This document shows positions 1 to 7,259 of a stretch of DNA of 23,562 nt, piece after piece. Position 1 is the first letter of the stretch. Each line of letters starts with the position of its first letter. Position numbers and translations under genes: made by a program. This DNA is from DATNFP01 sp035606335 (GTDB lineage Bacteria > Bacteroidota > Bacteroidia > Chitinophagales > Chitinophagaceae). The notes beneath the pieces are model-generated. The model had not been told where the DNA came from and made no database searches. It saw only the letters and a list, made by a program, of their open reading frames with translations. The stretch covers positions 1-23,562 of the forward strand of contig DATNFP010000146.1 of assembly GCA_035606335.1 (NCBI GenBank), given 5' to 3'.

Positions 1-623
1 TATTTACTTGCAGCGCCTACTACTGAGCTTGTATCGTGAATGGCGATAGCACACCATATCCCGAATTGTGTTTGCGAAAGATGAAGCCAATGTCCTATGG
101 GTGGAAAAATAAATAATGCAATTGAATTTAAAATAAAAACAGTACCTAATGCGATAGATATTTGCTTTTCCTCCGCTTTAATAACGGGTGCTATTGCAGC
201 AATGGCACTCCCACCACAAATAGCTGTGCCACACGATAGCAGGTGCGATGTTTTCTTTTCAATTTTGAGGAGACGTCCCAATAGAAACCCTAATATGATT
301 ACTCCGGTTATAGAAACGACGGTGAATAAAAATCCTTGTTTGCCAGCTTGCAATGCAGTATGTATATTCATTCCAAATCCCAGTCCTACTACAGAAGCCT
401 GCAATAATATCCGGATTGCTTTGCCATTCAGATGGGCGTATGGATGTCCTATTAATTGTGCGGAAATAAGACCAAGAAATAATGCTACGGGCGGTGATAT
501 TAGAGTACTGAGGCACAATGCGGACAGAATAATAAAAATTGCTTTGCGGGCAGTGTCACTCAATTTCAATAAAGGTTCATCTGTATTTTTTGCCTGTTTT
601 TTATCCTTTGTGTCCATTTCCAT
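1..623 (-). CDS. UPF0324 / YeiH-family membrane protein (putative sulfate exporter family), C-terminus cut by window edge
   Basis: The minus-strand frame is open from an ATG at 623 to the first base of the window, giving 207 codons without a stop; the C-terminal part lies outside. A second in-frame ATG at 617 is an equally good start. After a charged N-terminus (about 25 residues) come several hydrophobic helices. The family signatures are clear: ICGGSAIAAIAPVI in the middle and WCAIAIHDTSSVVGAAS at the cut end, both characteristic of UPF0324 (Cons_hypoth698) proteins related to E. coli YeiH. These are polytopic inner-membrane proteins; the name 'putative sulfate exporter' is a family label and I see nothing that proves the substrate. 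The gene lies 54 bases downstream of, and co-directional with, an arylsulfotransferase-like gene, so they may be co-transcribed. Confidence 0.88.
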   Translation of the reverse strand, partial: MEMDTKDKKQAKNTDEPLLKLSDTARKAIFIILSALCLSTLISPPVALFLGLISAQLIGHPYAHLNGKAIRILLQASVVGLGFGMNIHTALQAGKQGFLFTVVSITGVIILGFLLGRLLKIEKKTSHLLSCGTAICGGSAIAAIAPVIKAEEKQISIALGTVFILNSIALFIFPPIGHWLHLSQTQFGIWCAIAIHDTSSVVGAASK

Positions 624-677
624 ATTTGGCACAAAGGTGCTAATTGTTTCTTGATATTAAAATATATCAGGACGATT

Positions 678-1844
678 TCAATATTTATAAGTTCGGTAGC
701 TTGTTTCCGTGCCTTTCATTTCAAATATTTTTTGCCCTGTCACATAATTTACCTCGAGTACATAATTGGCCGTACCACCACCTATAAAGTAAGTATCACC
801 TTTCTTCTGTACAGAACCCATCAGCCCCGAAAATGGCTCAGGAATATTATATGCTTTAAATGATGTGACCGTCTTGGCAGCTTCATTTAGCTGATACTCA
901 ACTATCCGTGAATAAGGGCGCAGAACGGTATCTCCATCGTCAAATACAAGGAGTGTTTTGTTGCTATCAGTCAGTGTAGCATGATGTTGGTGTAGTGTCA
1001 TTTCGTCCGGTGTTAAAGGAAAATCAGAGTCTTTTCCTCCCAATCGCCACATAATAGCTCCCGTAGTTCTGTTTATTTTAATGATCTGGTTTTGGTTCCT
1101 GAATGAGCATATCAGGCTGTTATCGCTCGAGTCTATATACATTGAGTTCATATGCATATAGTCCTGTGTTACCGTACTGTCAGAGAAATTGTTTCCTTCC
1201 ACACTGTTCGCATAAAATTCCGGGTAGTCGGTTGCATCCCACTGCCATATTACCGTACCATTTACTACTTCCTGTATGATCGGTGCGACAACAGTAACAC
1301 CGGGCGATGGATGCAGGCTATCTGGTATATTGGTAACATGTTTTTGATAAAAGCACATAGCTATATAATGTACAGTAGTGCTGTTATCCAGTAATATGAA
1401 ATCATGTACATCAAGGTTTTGCCCATTTTCAGTGGTGATATCGTTGTGGGGCAAAAGGTTTATTTTGTTTATTTCATTCAGGTTGGAATCAGTAACAACA
1501 ACATACCCCGTCAGCTGATTAATTAGAGGTATGTGATAGGCACTTACATCGTTTAGTATAAACGTATATTCTGTTTGCCCCGCAATATTCCATTTATTAA
1601 GACAAAATGCAGCACCGTTAGTGGTTTGTTGCTGTAATATATTTCCTTTCTCATCCATTATTATCACCATTCCCTGGCTGGAATTAGTCAGAGAATATGG
1701 CGTCAAAAGCATTCGGCCCGGTTCGGGCGAATTGATTGCAGTAACAGTGTAAATATTAGTTGGAGAGGGCGTCGGGATATTATGTTTTTTGCATGCGCTT
1801 GCAAACACTACGATCGCAAGTAGTAGAAATGGAGTAAATCTCAT
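678..1844 (-). CDS. Arylsulfotransferase (ASST)-like lipoprotein
   Basis: 388 residues. Residues 1-18 form a lipoprotein-type signal with a lipobox-like ASAC, so Cys18 is the likely acylation site. The rest reads as a beta-propeller of the arylsulfotransferase family: VHDFILLD (146-153), QEVVNGTVIWQWD (191-203), DYMHMNSM (228-235), SFRNQNQI (247-254), WRLGG (266-270) and HQHHA (285-289). ASST enzymes move sulfate between phenolic compounds through a sulfo-histidine; the histidines at 231 and in 285-288 and Arg249 are the natural counterparts of the catalytic His/Arg set, but I assign them by motif only. It probably sits in the periplasm or at the cell surface. Sequence divergence is large, so another propeller function (binding or scaffolding) is possible. 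No terminator is seen before the next co-directional gene at 623. Confidence 0.78.
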   Translation of the reverse strand: MRFTPFLLLAIVVFASACKKHNIPTPSPTNIYTVTAINSPEPGRMLLTPYSLTNSSQGMVIIMDEKGNILQQQTTNGAAFCLNKWNIAGQTEYTFILNDVSAYHIPLINQLTGYVVVTDSNLNEINKINLLPHNDITTENGQNLDVHDFILLDNSTTVHYIAMCFYQKHVTNIPDSLHPSPGVTVVAPIIQEVVNGTVIWQWDATDYPEFYANSVEGNNFSDSTVTQDYMHMNSMYIDSSDNSLICSFRNQNQIIKINRTTGAIMWRLGGKDSDFPLTPDEMTLHQHHATLTDSNKTLLVFDDGDTVLRPYSRIVEYQLNEAAKTVTSFKAYNIPEPFSGLMGSVQKKGDTYFIGGGTANYVLEVNYVTGQKIFEMKGTETSYRTYKY

Positions 1845-2013
1845 AAATATCGCCGCTCCAGATAATAAGCGGTAATATTCAAGACTTGCTATAAAATGAA
1901 AAGTTTAACAACCATTGTCCTTAAACAATAACTGCTGGAATTATTTATTTATAGATGGTTGAAATTGAGAGAATGATGAATAAAAATGAGAAAGTTAAAA
2001 TATCGGATCCATT

Positions 2014-2553
2014 TTATTTCACCAGGTTCCGGACATTCTTTTTGTAAATGATCAGAGCGACGATTACCAGTGCAGAACCAATAATATTTGATAACGTTAC
2101 CACTGCACCAATAAACATGATGAGCAAACCGGAGATCAATTTCTTTTCTGCATATTGTAGAGATTGCAAATTGTCGCTGCCTCCAATTCCATTGTTATAT
2201 CTGTATAGCTCTTTATCAATGTCCAGTTGCGCTACTACTATCCATACTAATGATATGTTTAGTATAAGAAGGCCGATAGCATCAAGTAAGGGATTGTCGA
2301 GGCTCTTTATAGGAATAAAAAATTTGTAGGCAACAGGCATAGCCACATAGCATATTATCATAAAAATGAAGAAAACGCCTAATATTTTGAAAGCCTTGTC
2401 AGTTTTGTAAAGGCTTTTATTATGAGAATTTTTAAAAATAACATTACCCGCTATAGCTAATTTGCGCTTTCTTAACTCACTCCACAAAAAAGCAACTGCA
2501 TAAAATACACAAGCAAAAGCTAACAAGGTCGGCTGCAAATATTGGGTATTCAT
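2014..2553 (-). CDS. Hypothetical four-helix integral membrane protein
   Basis: 179 residues with four to five hydrophobic stretches: about 8-25, 56-80, 89-110 and 138-170 (the last long enough for two helices). A basic segment follows the first helix and a polar loop spans 111-137. The C-terminus is lysine/arginine-rich (KKNVRNLVK), which by the positive-inside rule suggests a cytoplasmic end. I do not recognise the family. The order of helices and the WIVVAQLDID segment vaguely recall isoprenylcysteine methyltransferase-like (ICMT/PEMT) membrane proteins, but the catalytic C-terminal motifs of that family are missing, so I do not assign it. The ATG at 2553 follows an AGAAAG stretch. It is followed by a 169-base gap before the arylsulfotransferase-like gene, so co-transcription is uncertain. 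Confidence 0.7.
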   Translation of the reverse strand: MNTQYLQPTLLAFACVFYAVAFLWSELRKRKLAIAGNVIFKNSHNKSLYKTDKAFKILGVFFIFMIICYVAMPVAYKFFIPIKSLDNPLLDAIGLLILNISLVWIVVAQLDIDKELYRYNNGIGGSDNLQSLQYAEKKLISGLLIMFIGAVVTLSNIIGSALVIVALIIYKKNVRNLVK

Positions 2554-2602
2554 CTTTCTAATATTTTTTTCAGGAAATCACAAGAACCGGGAAATTCAGA
2601 AC

Positions 2603-2695
2603 CTAAGCGAATACTGTTAAGCACAAAGGTACGAGTGCAATAAGTGCTGCGCTTAATAAAGCAATCGTTTTAACTTTTTTGTTCTTCTTTTTCAT
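2603..2695 (-). CDS. Possible 30-residue single-span membrane peptide
   Basis: An ATG at 2695 opens a 30-codon frame ending in TAG at 2603. The product has a very basic start (MKKKNKKVK) followed by an uninterrupted hydrophobic segment (about residues 10-30, ending VPLCLTVFA), the layout of a small membrane peptide or an isolated signal-peptide-like ORF. The frame is also open upstream to a TTG near 2791, but the extra residues look unlike protein and no ATG precedes. The 49 bases before the next gene and the 200 bases behind it hold no better candidate. I cannot name it; it could equally be a chance frame. Confidence 0.35.
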   Translation of the reverse strand: MKKKNKKVKTIALLSAALIALVPLCLTVFA

Positions 2696-2790
2696 AATAG
2701 TTTCGGTTTTGATGATACAAAGATGGGCAGCGTACTTCCCACCGCAAACAATTTTGCCCCGGTTAACATTGGATTTAATATTCCTTAACA

Positions 2791-2845
2791 AGCCATTAAA
2801 AGAATATCAAACCAGGTATTGATCTGATATACCTTTAAAGTGGCT
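2791..2845. repeat. Long imperfect inverted repeat (55 nt hairpin)
   Basis: The left arm 2791-2809 and right arm 2825-2845 pair over 17 of 19 positions with a 2-nt bulge: AGCCA pairs with TGGCT at the ends and ATATCA with TGATAT at the top, around a 15-nt loop. An alternative inner stem GGTAT/ATACC is possible. It lies between the end of the tail-anchored gene (2894) and the small-peptide ORF (2695) and has no T-run after it on either strand, so it is not a standard terminator. It may be a structured leader, an RNA-processing site or an extragenic palindromic repeat. Confidence 0.5.
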
Positions 2846-2893
2846 TCAGGATGTGCTATAGAGTATATAATTGGGTGGAATAAGTAGCAGGGC

Positions 2894-3358
2894 TTAATAA
2901 ATAGACCTTACTCTTAGATATTCGTAGTACATAATAATAACCAATATTACCACTACAATTATAACAGAGCTTAAGATCAATCCCATTCTCTTTTTAAAAA
3001 TAATTTTGTAGCGATTGGCAGAATTCTTCAAAACTGGCGATTTATCGGCATATTTTACGAACAGGGCAGACAGTTGTAGTAAATATTTTTCCGCGTATTC
3101 CTGTTGTATCTGTCTTACTGAAGGCGCTTTTGGATTAGGTTTACATTCAATAATGATGTCAAGGTGGTCTTTATCCTTGCTCCATGTAAACTCAGCTATA
3201 TTATTCCAGTTATATCCCGTTCTGCAAAGTAATTTTATAGAGCCTGTATTGCTTTCATGTAGCTTATAGTCGTTATCGTGCCTGGTTATAATTGTATTTA
3301 CAGCATTATTTATCTGTTCTATCGTATAGTTTGTTGAAGTATATTCAGTCTTAACCAT
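2894..3358 (-). CDS. Hypothetical tail-anchored protein
   Basis: 154 residues. There is no signal peptide; the N-terminal ~120 residues are soluble and mixed alpha/beta in appearance, with a helical charged segment at about 82-105 (RQIQQEYAEKYLLQL). A single strongly hydrophobic helix occupies about 126-145, followed by a short tail (YYEYLRVRSIY). This is a C-terminally anchored layout with the main domain predicted in the cytoplasm. I do not recognise the family. The ATG at 3358 is the first in the frame and the coding frame is intact. It is isolated: the neighbour downstream is more than 190 bases away and the divergent dps gene begins 218 bases upstream. Confidence 0.6.
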   Translation of the reverse strand: MVKTEYTSTNYTIEQINNAVNTIITRHDNDYKLHESNTGSIKLLCRTGYNWNNIAEFTWSKDKDHLDIIIECKPNPKAPSVRQIQQEYAEKYLLQLSALFVKYADKSPVLKNSANRYKIIFKKRMGLILSSVIIVVVILVIIMYYEYLRVRSIY

Positions 3359-3576
3359 GGCAAAAATGCTTCCGAAAGCTACAAACCATACATTAATTGA
3401 AATTAACGCCTAACTTAATTTATTATTAACTCATTACTGGATAGTTGGGAGTTATGGCGCTCTAAATAGTTTTTTACGTAAGTGCTGATTATATTTATCA
3501 ATCATAGTATAGCCGGTTGCTCATCAGGTTTTTTCTATTTATTTAATATCTTTCCCATGTTAAATCATCTTAGTTT
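3359..3576. other. Intergenic region between divergent genes (tail-anchored unknown and dps)
   Basis: 218 AT-rich bases that must contain the promoters of both divergent genes. On the dps side TATCTTTC (3547-3554) is one base off the Bacteroidota -7 box TAnnTTTG, but I see no matching -33 TTG at 19-20 bases. No ORF, hairpin or clear repeat was found. Confidence 0.4.
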
Positions 3577-4047
3577 ATGAAACCAAACATCGAAATCCCC
3601 GAAAACAGCCTCCTCGAAGTTTCTAATCTTCTGAACCTGCTCCTTGCTGATGAAGTGGCATTGTATATTAAAACGCGCAATTATCATTGGAATGTTACAG
3701 GTCACACATTTGCCCAGATGCATTTGTTTTTTGAATCACAATATGAACAGTTAGATGACATTATAGATGAAGTAGCAGAACGTATCCGCATGTTAGGTCA
3801 TTTTTCTCTTGGTTCTATCAATGCATTTGCCAAAGCTACCAGGCTAACAGAAGGGCAGGATGAAAGCACTACATTAAAAATGATACAAAATCTGCTCGAC
3901 GATCACGAAACGATCATCAGGCAGTTAAGGAATGAAATCACACCCGTATCTGATAAATATAAGGACCTGGGTACTGCAGATTTTCTTACAGGCATCCTGA
4001 AAGCGCACGAGAAAATGGCCTGGATGCTTAGATCGCACTTGCATTAA
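3577..4047 (+). CDS. dps: Dps-family DNA-binding ferritin-like protein
   Basis: 156 residues, the usual Dps length. The family core YIKTRNYHWNVTG is at 30-42, with H49, the DIIDEVAERIRMLG segment at 61-74 and a C-terminal four-helix-bundle end (KAHEKMAWMLRSHLH). The ferroxidase residues of Listeria Dps (His31, His43, Asp58, Glu62) match H37, H49, D64 and E68 here with a constant offset of six. Dps forms a dodecamer that oxidises and stores iron using peroxide, protecting DNA during oxidative stress and starvation. The N-terminal tail is short and not lysine-rich, so DNA binding may be weak and iron/peroxide detoxification the main job. It is monocistronic: it has its own terminator, shared with the converging gene. 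Confidence 0.96.
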   Translation: MKPNIEIPENSLLEVSNLLNLLLADEVALYIKTRNYHWNVTGHTFAQMHLFFESQYEQLDDIIDEVAERIRMLGHFSLGSINAFAKATRLTEGQDESTTLKMIQNLLDDHETIIRQLRNEITPVSDKYKDLGTADFLTGILKAHEKMAWMLRSHLH

Positions 4048-4073
4048 GATTATTGTTTAAGGTATAATAAAAT

Positions 4074-4099
4074 AAAAAAGGCGCTAATGCGCCTTTTTT
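4074..4099. terminator. Bidirectional rho-independent terminator between dps and the 4098-4703 gene
   Basis: A perfect 11-bp stem (A6-GGCGC, loop TAAT, GCGCC-T6) follows the dps stop by 27 bases. Because it is flanked by A-runs on one side and T-runs on the other it works for both strands. For the minus-strand gene the T-run overlaps its TAA stop codon (4098-4100), so the hairpin begins right at the end of that reading frame. Confidence 0.9.
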
Positions 4100-4703
4100 A
4101 TTTTGCAGCTTCCAGCCTGGCAGGTTCAGGCTCTGTCGTTTCAAACTTTTTAAAACCTATTGGCGCATGTGATTTTATTTCCCCATCTGTTTCAGCCAAT
4201 CCGGTATAGCTACTATAATACGCCTGTTCCATGGCATCGAGGAGTATTCTGTTTATTTCTTCGTTAGTAAGCTGGTCAGGATCATCTACAACTGTGATGG
4301 TAGTAAATTGAGGCTCGCTTTTTATAAAGTCATTGATATGAGGGTTTAACCCTACTATTATTTGCCCGGTAAGTACGGGGTTAAATATTATTTGAAATCC
4401 TTTTTCAGAATATACCATTGTGCTGCCACTCTCATTTTCAAAAACAATACCTATAGGCGTATTGCCCGAGCGGAATCCTATTGAAGGCATGTGAAAACAA
4501 TGGCCTTTTATTTCTTCACTGTATGGGTAATAGATATCCACATAATAGCCGGGCTTATAATCGGCCTTTTCGTTCAGATCAGAAGCCACTTTTGTTAGAT
4601 AGCTTTTTATCTCCTCAGATTTTTTCAGCCATTTTGCTCTTCTTTCTTCTACTTTCTTAAGGCCTTCAGCATATTTATTGGCCAGATCTAAAACGGTATC
4701 CAT
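4098..4703 (-). CDS. Hypothetical cytosolic protein with N-terminal coiled coil
   Basis: 201 residues from the ATG at 4703. The frame is open back to 4799, but the extra 32 residues look like translated intergenic sequence, while MDTVLDLANKYAEG is a typical start. Residues 5-48 are highly charged and helical (probable coiled coil, rich in K and E). Residues 50-140 are beta-rich with GYYVDIYYPYSEE and a PSIGFRSGNTPIGIVFENESG segment. The C-terminal part has an acidic helix (about 145-165) and a disordered Pro/Glu tail. No signal peptide, membrane helix or catalytic motif is visible and I do not recognise the family. It is monocistronic, converging on dps through the shared terminator. Confidence 0.6.
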   Translation of the reverse strand: MDTVLDLANKYAEGLKKVEERRAKWLKKSEEIKSYLTKVASDLNEKADYKPGYYVDIYYPYSEEIKGHCFHMPSIGFRSGNTPIGIVFENESGSTMVYSEKGFQIIFNPVLTGQIIVGLNPHINDFIKSEPQFTTITVVDDPDQLTNEEINRILLDAMEQAYYSSYTGLAETDGEIKSHAPIGFKKFETTEPEPARLEAAK

Positions 4704-4861
4704 AATTAATTGGTTTTTCAGAAGATGTAAAGATAAAGGGTTGAGCCAGATATTGCCAAAACTGCTAATTGTTGAGTAGGAGATCGTTGTGATCCTCAAA
4801 TCAATTTTTTCTATTATAACAGGAAATAAGATGCTGCTAACCCACTTTAACTAATTTTAAC

Positions 4862-4924
4862 TTTTTCACCGTCATTTTAATTTCGTTTACCGACAAAGTC
4901 ACGAATTTGACCGAAACGGTGTTT
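4862..4924. promoter_or_regulatory. Three direct ACCG repeats at 21-bp spacing (candidate LytTR-type operator)
   Basis: ACCG occurs at 4868-4871, 4889-4892 and 4910-4913, exactly 21 bp apart, each within TTnACCGnnA (TTCACCGTCA, TTTACCGACA, TTGACCGAAA). The array ends next to a possible promoter of the TonB-dependent receptor gene. Two-turn spacing of direct repeats is typical for LytTR-domain response regulators; E. coli BtsR (YehT) binds ACC(G/A)CT(C/T)A repeats separated by 13 bp, the same 21-bp period. The third repeat also overlaps a small inverted repeat GAAAC-ggt-GTTTC (4913-4925). The assignment is inferred from the pattern only. Confidence 0.45.
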
Positions 4925-4952
4925 CATGTGCTATCAGGCGGAATTAATTTTA
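4922..4952 (+). promoter_or_regulatory. Possible Bacteroidota-type promoter of the TonB-dependent receptor gene
   Basis: TTT (4922-4924), 20 bases, then TAATTTTA (4945-4952), one base off TAnnTTTG. This would put the transcript start about 15 bases before the ATG at 4974. The match is weak and based on position and spacing only. Confidence 0.3.
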
Positions 4953-4973
4953 CATCGCAATTAGAAATTAAAG

Positions 4974-7208
4974 ATGAAACCAATAGTACATACCAAAACA
5001 ACTACTTTTTACAGAACACTTTTAGTGCTCCCTTTATTGCTGCTTGCCGCTACCTCATCATGGGCGCAAGCTATAATAAGTGGTAAAGTAACCGATGAAA
5101 AAGACAAGCCTCTTTCAGGGGCCAGTGTCTATCTTGACAATACACTCGATGGTGGAACTACAGACAGTACGGGAACATTCAAATTTACTACCACAGAAAA
5201 AGGCGACCAGACTATTGTGGCTTCAAGTGTTGGCCACTCAAACGGAGGCGCTCCCATTAAAGTTCAGGGTAATGTGAGTGGTATTACAATAAAACTGAAA
5301 TCAAATTATCACGATCTTGATGAGGTTACCATTACTGCTGGTTCTTTCGAGGCATCAGATAATAATAAAACTGTATTGAAGCCTTTGGATATTGTAACCA
5401 CGGCAGGTGCGCAGGCCGATGTAATAAAGGCTATCGAAACGCTACCTGGTACCCAGCAAACGGGCACACAAAATGGCCTTTTTGTTCGTGGTGGTGATGC
5501 GAGCGAAGCATCTATACTGGTGGACGAAATGGTAGTCCAGAACGCATTTTTCAATGGCGCTCCCGGTGTGGCCACTCGCAGTAGATTCAATGCATTCCAG
5601 TACCAGGGGGTATCATTTAGTAGTGGTGGTTACAGCGCACGCTATGGACAGGCCTTATCAAGCGTATTGGAACTGAATACTCTCGATCTGCCTGATAAAA
5701 GCAATATAAACTTAGGTCTAAACATGGCAGGTGTCTATGCTTCTGGTACCAAGCTATGGAAAAACAGCAGCCTTGATTTAGGGGGCAGTTATAATGATTT
5801 AACTCCCTTTTATGGCATTGCCGCGACAAACTTTAAGTTCTATGATGTACCGAGAAATGAAGGAGGAAATATCCGTTATGCCTGGAAGCCAAATAAAAAT
5901 GGTATTCTGAAAATAGCTGCAAATGGTACGAACACTACCAGTGGTATAGCTGTGCCTAATCCTTATGCCTACGATACTATTCCAAGCGATGCAAAATATA
6001 AATCACTCGGCGATACTGTAAATTATCGCACTAAGGAACAGAACTATTATAGCAATGTATCCTACAAGCAAATGTTTGGATCCAAATACAGCTTATATAC
6101 TGCTGCATCTTATAGCTACGATCAGACAAACAGTAATTTAGGAACTGTGCCTATTGATGAAAAGGATCAGCGGGCACAATACCGTATAGAAGGTAAAGAT
6201 TATATCAATAGTCGTCTTAACTTACTGTTGGGTGGTGAAGTACAGAACTATAGTATTCAAAAATCGTTCGATACTTTCAAGCAGACTTTTACAGAAACGC
6301 AGGTAGCAGGCTATCTTGAAGCTGAATGGACCCCGATCAATTGGCTGGCTTTTCGCCCTGGTGTGAGATATGAGTACAGTGCACTGTTAGGCAGGAGTGA
6401 TATTGCCCCACGTTTTTCTATGGCGGTAAAAACTGGTCATTATTCACAGGCGTCTTTTGCTACCGGTATGTTCTACCAGGATCCTGATAATGTTTATTTG
6501 TTGGCTGGTTTTCATAATCTTAATTTCCAGGAAGCGACTCACTTTATTTTAAACTGGCAATATGAAAGGGATGATCGTACGTTAAGACTGGAAGGATATT
6601 ACAAAAGCTACAACGATCTTATCCGCGAACATATTTCTGATTCCCTTTATGATCCCAATGCATACCGCTTTGTATATAGCAATGAGATAGTTGACAATAG
6701 TGGCTATGGTTATGCAAAAGGATTAGAATTATTCTGGCGCGATAAGAAATCAGTTAAGAATCTCGATTACTGGATATCTTATAGCTACATAGATACGCGC
6801 AGGTTGTATAAAAACTACCAGGCAGAAGCTACTCCTGATTTCATAGCTAATCATAACCTGAATGTAGTAACCAAATATTTTGTTGATAAGTGGCATACAA
6901 ACTTCAGCGCAACCTATACATTTGCAAGCGGCAGACCTTATTATAATCCCAACAATCCTACTTTCCTGGGTGATCGTACACCTGATTATAACAATCTCGC
7001 GCTAACAGTGGTTTACCTGAAGTCTTTCGGCAAATGGTTTACAGCAATATATGCTAGCCTGGATAATATCACTAATGCTCACAATATTTTTGGATATAGG
7101 TATTCTAATGATGGCTCACTGCGCTACCCAATGGTTCCAGCGCTTTATCGCTCTATCTTCGTAGGTATCAATGTATCATTAACACAATTCAGCAAAGACG
7201 AATTATAA
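4974..7208 (+). CDS. TonB-dependent outer-membrane receptor with carboxypeptidase-regulatory-like domain
   Basis: 744 residues. Residues 1-32 are a signal peptide (hydrophobic LLVLPLLLLAA, ending SSWAQA). Residues ~34-110 form a CarboxypepD_reg-like domain (ISGKVTDEKDKPLSGASVYL). The plug follows at ~118-238, with LFVRGGDASEASILVDEM (169-186) and GGYSARYGQALSSVLELNT (218-236), and the remainder is an aromatic-rich beta-barrel ending in FVGINVSLTQFSKDEL. The barrel is of moderate size. Such receptors import substrates such as chelates, vitamins or glycans across the outer membrane using TonB energy; nothing in the sequence fixes the substrate and no susD-like gene is present, which argues against a standard polysaccharide locus. 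The gene is followed after 51 bases by a periplasmic helical-repeat gene, probably in the same transcript. Confidence 0.93.
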   Translation: MKPIVHTKTTTFYRTLLVLPLLLLAATSSWAQAIISGKVTDEKDKPLSGASVYLDNTLDGGTTDSTGTFKFTTTEKGDQTIVASSVGHSNGGAPIKVQGNVSGITIKLKSNYHDLDEVTITAGSFEASDNNKTVLKPLDIVTTAGAQADVIKAIETLPGTQQTGTQNGLFVRGGDASEASILVDEMVVQNAFFNGAPGVATRSRFNAFQYQGVSFSSGGYSARYGQALSSVLELNTLDLPDKSNINLGLNMAGVYASGTKLWKNSSLDLGGSYNDLTPFYGIAATNFKFYDVPRNEGGNIRYAWKPNKNGILKIAANGTNTTSGIAVPNPYAYDTIPSDAKYKSLGDTVNYRTKEQNYYSNVSYKQMFGSKYSLYTAASYSYDQTNSNLGTVPIDEKDQRAQYRIEGKDYINSRLNLLLGGEVQNYSIQKSFDTFKQTFTETQVAGYLEAEWTPINWLAFRPGVRYEYSALLGRSDIAPRFSMAVKTGHYSQASFATGMFYQDPDNVYLLAGFHNLNFQEATHFILNWQYERDDRTLRLEGYYKSYNDLIREHISDSLYDPNAYRFVYSNEIVDNSGYGYAKGLELFWRDKKSVKNLDYWISYSYIDTRRLYKNYQAEATPDFIANHNLNVVTKYFVDKWHTNFSATYTFASGRPYYNPNNPTFLGDRTPDYNNLALTVVYLKSFGKWFTAIYASLDNITNAHNIFGYRYSNDGSLRYPMVPALYRSIFVGINVSLTQFSKDEL

Positions 7209-7259
7209 TTGAACAATTTTTAAATAATAAATCAAATAAAAACTATAAAAAACGGAACA

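Noticed and set aside
97..654. 185-codon plus-strand open frame
   Set aside because: It is antisense to the UPF0324 gene; the minus-strand translation has clear family motifs, while the plus-strand product resembles no protein and has an unnatural Cys/Ile/Asn make-up.
624..677. Promoter between the arylsulfotransferase-like and UPF0324 genes (CACCTTTG with TTT 20 bases upstream, minus strand)
   Set aside because: It has one mismatch in the key TA of the -7 box and a weak -33; read-through from the upstream gene is equally likely, so it is not annotated.
4704..4799. Extension of the 4098-4703 gene to an upstream start
   Set aside because: The added 32 residues read like translated non-coding sequence and the downstream ATG gives a natural helical start.
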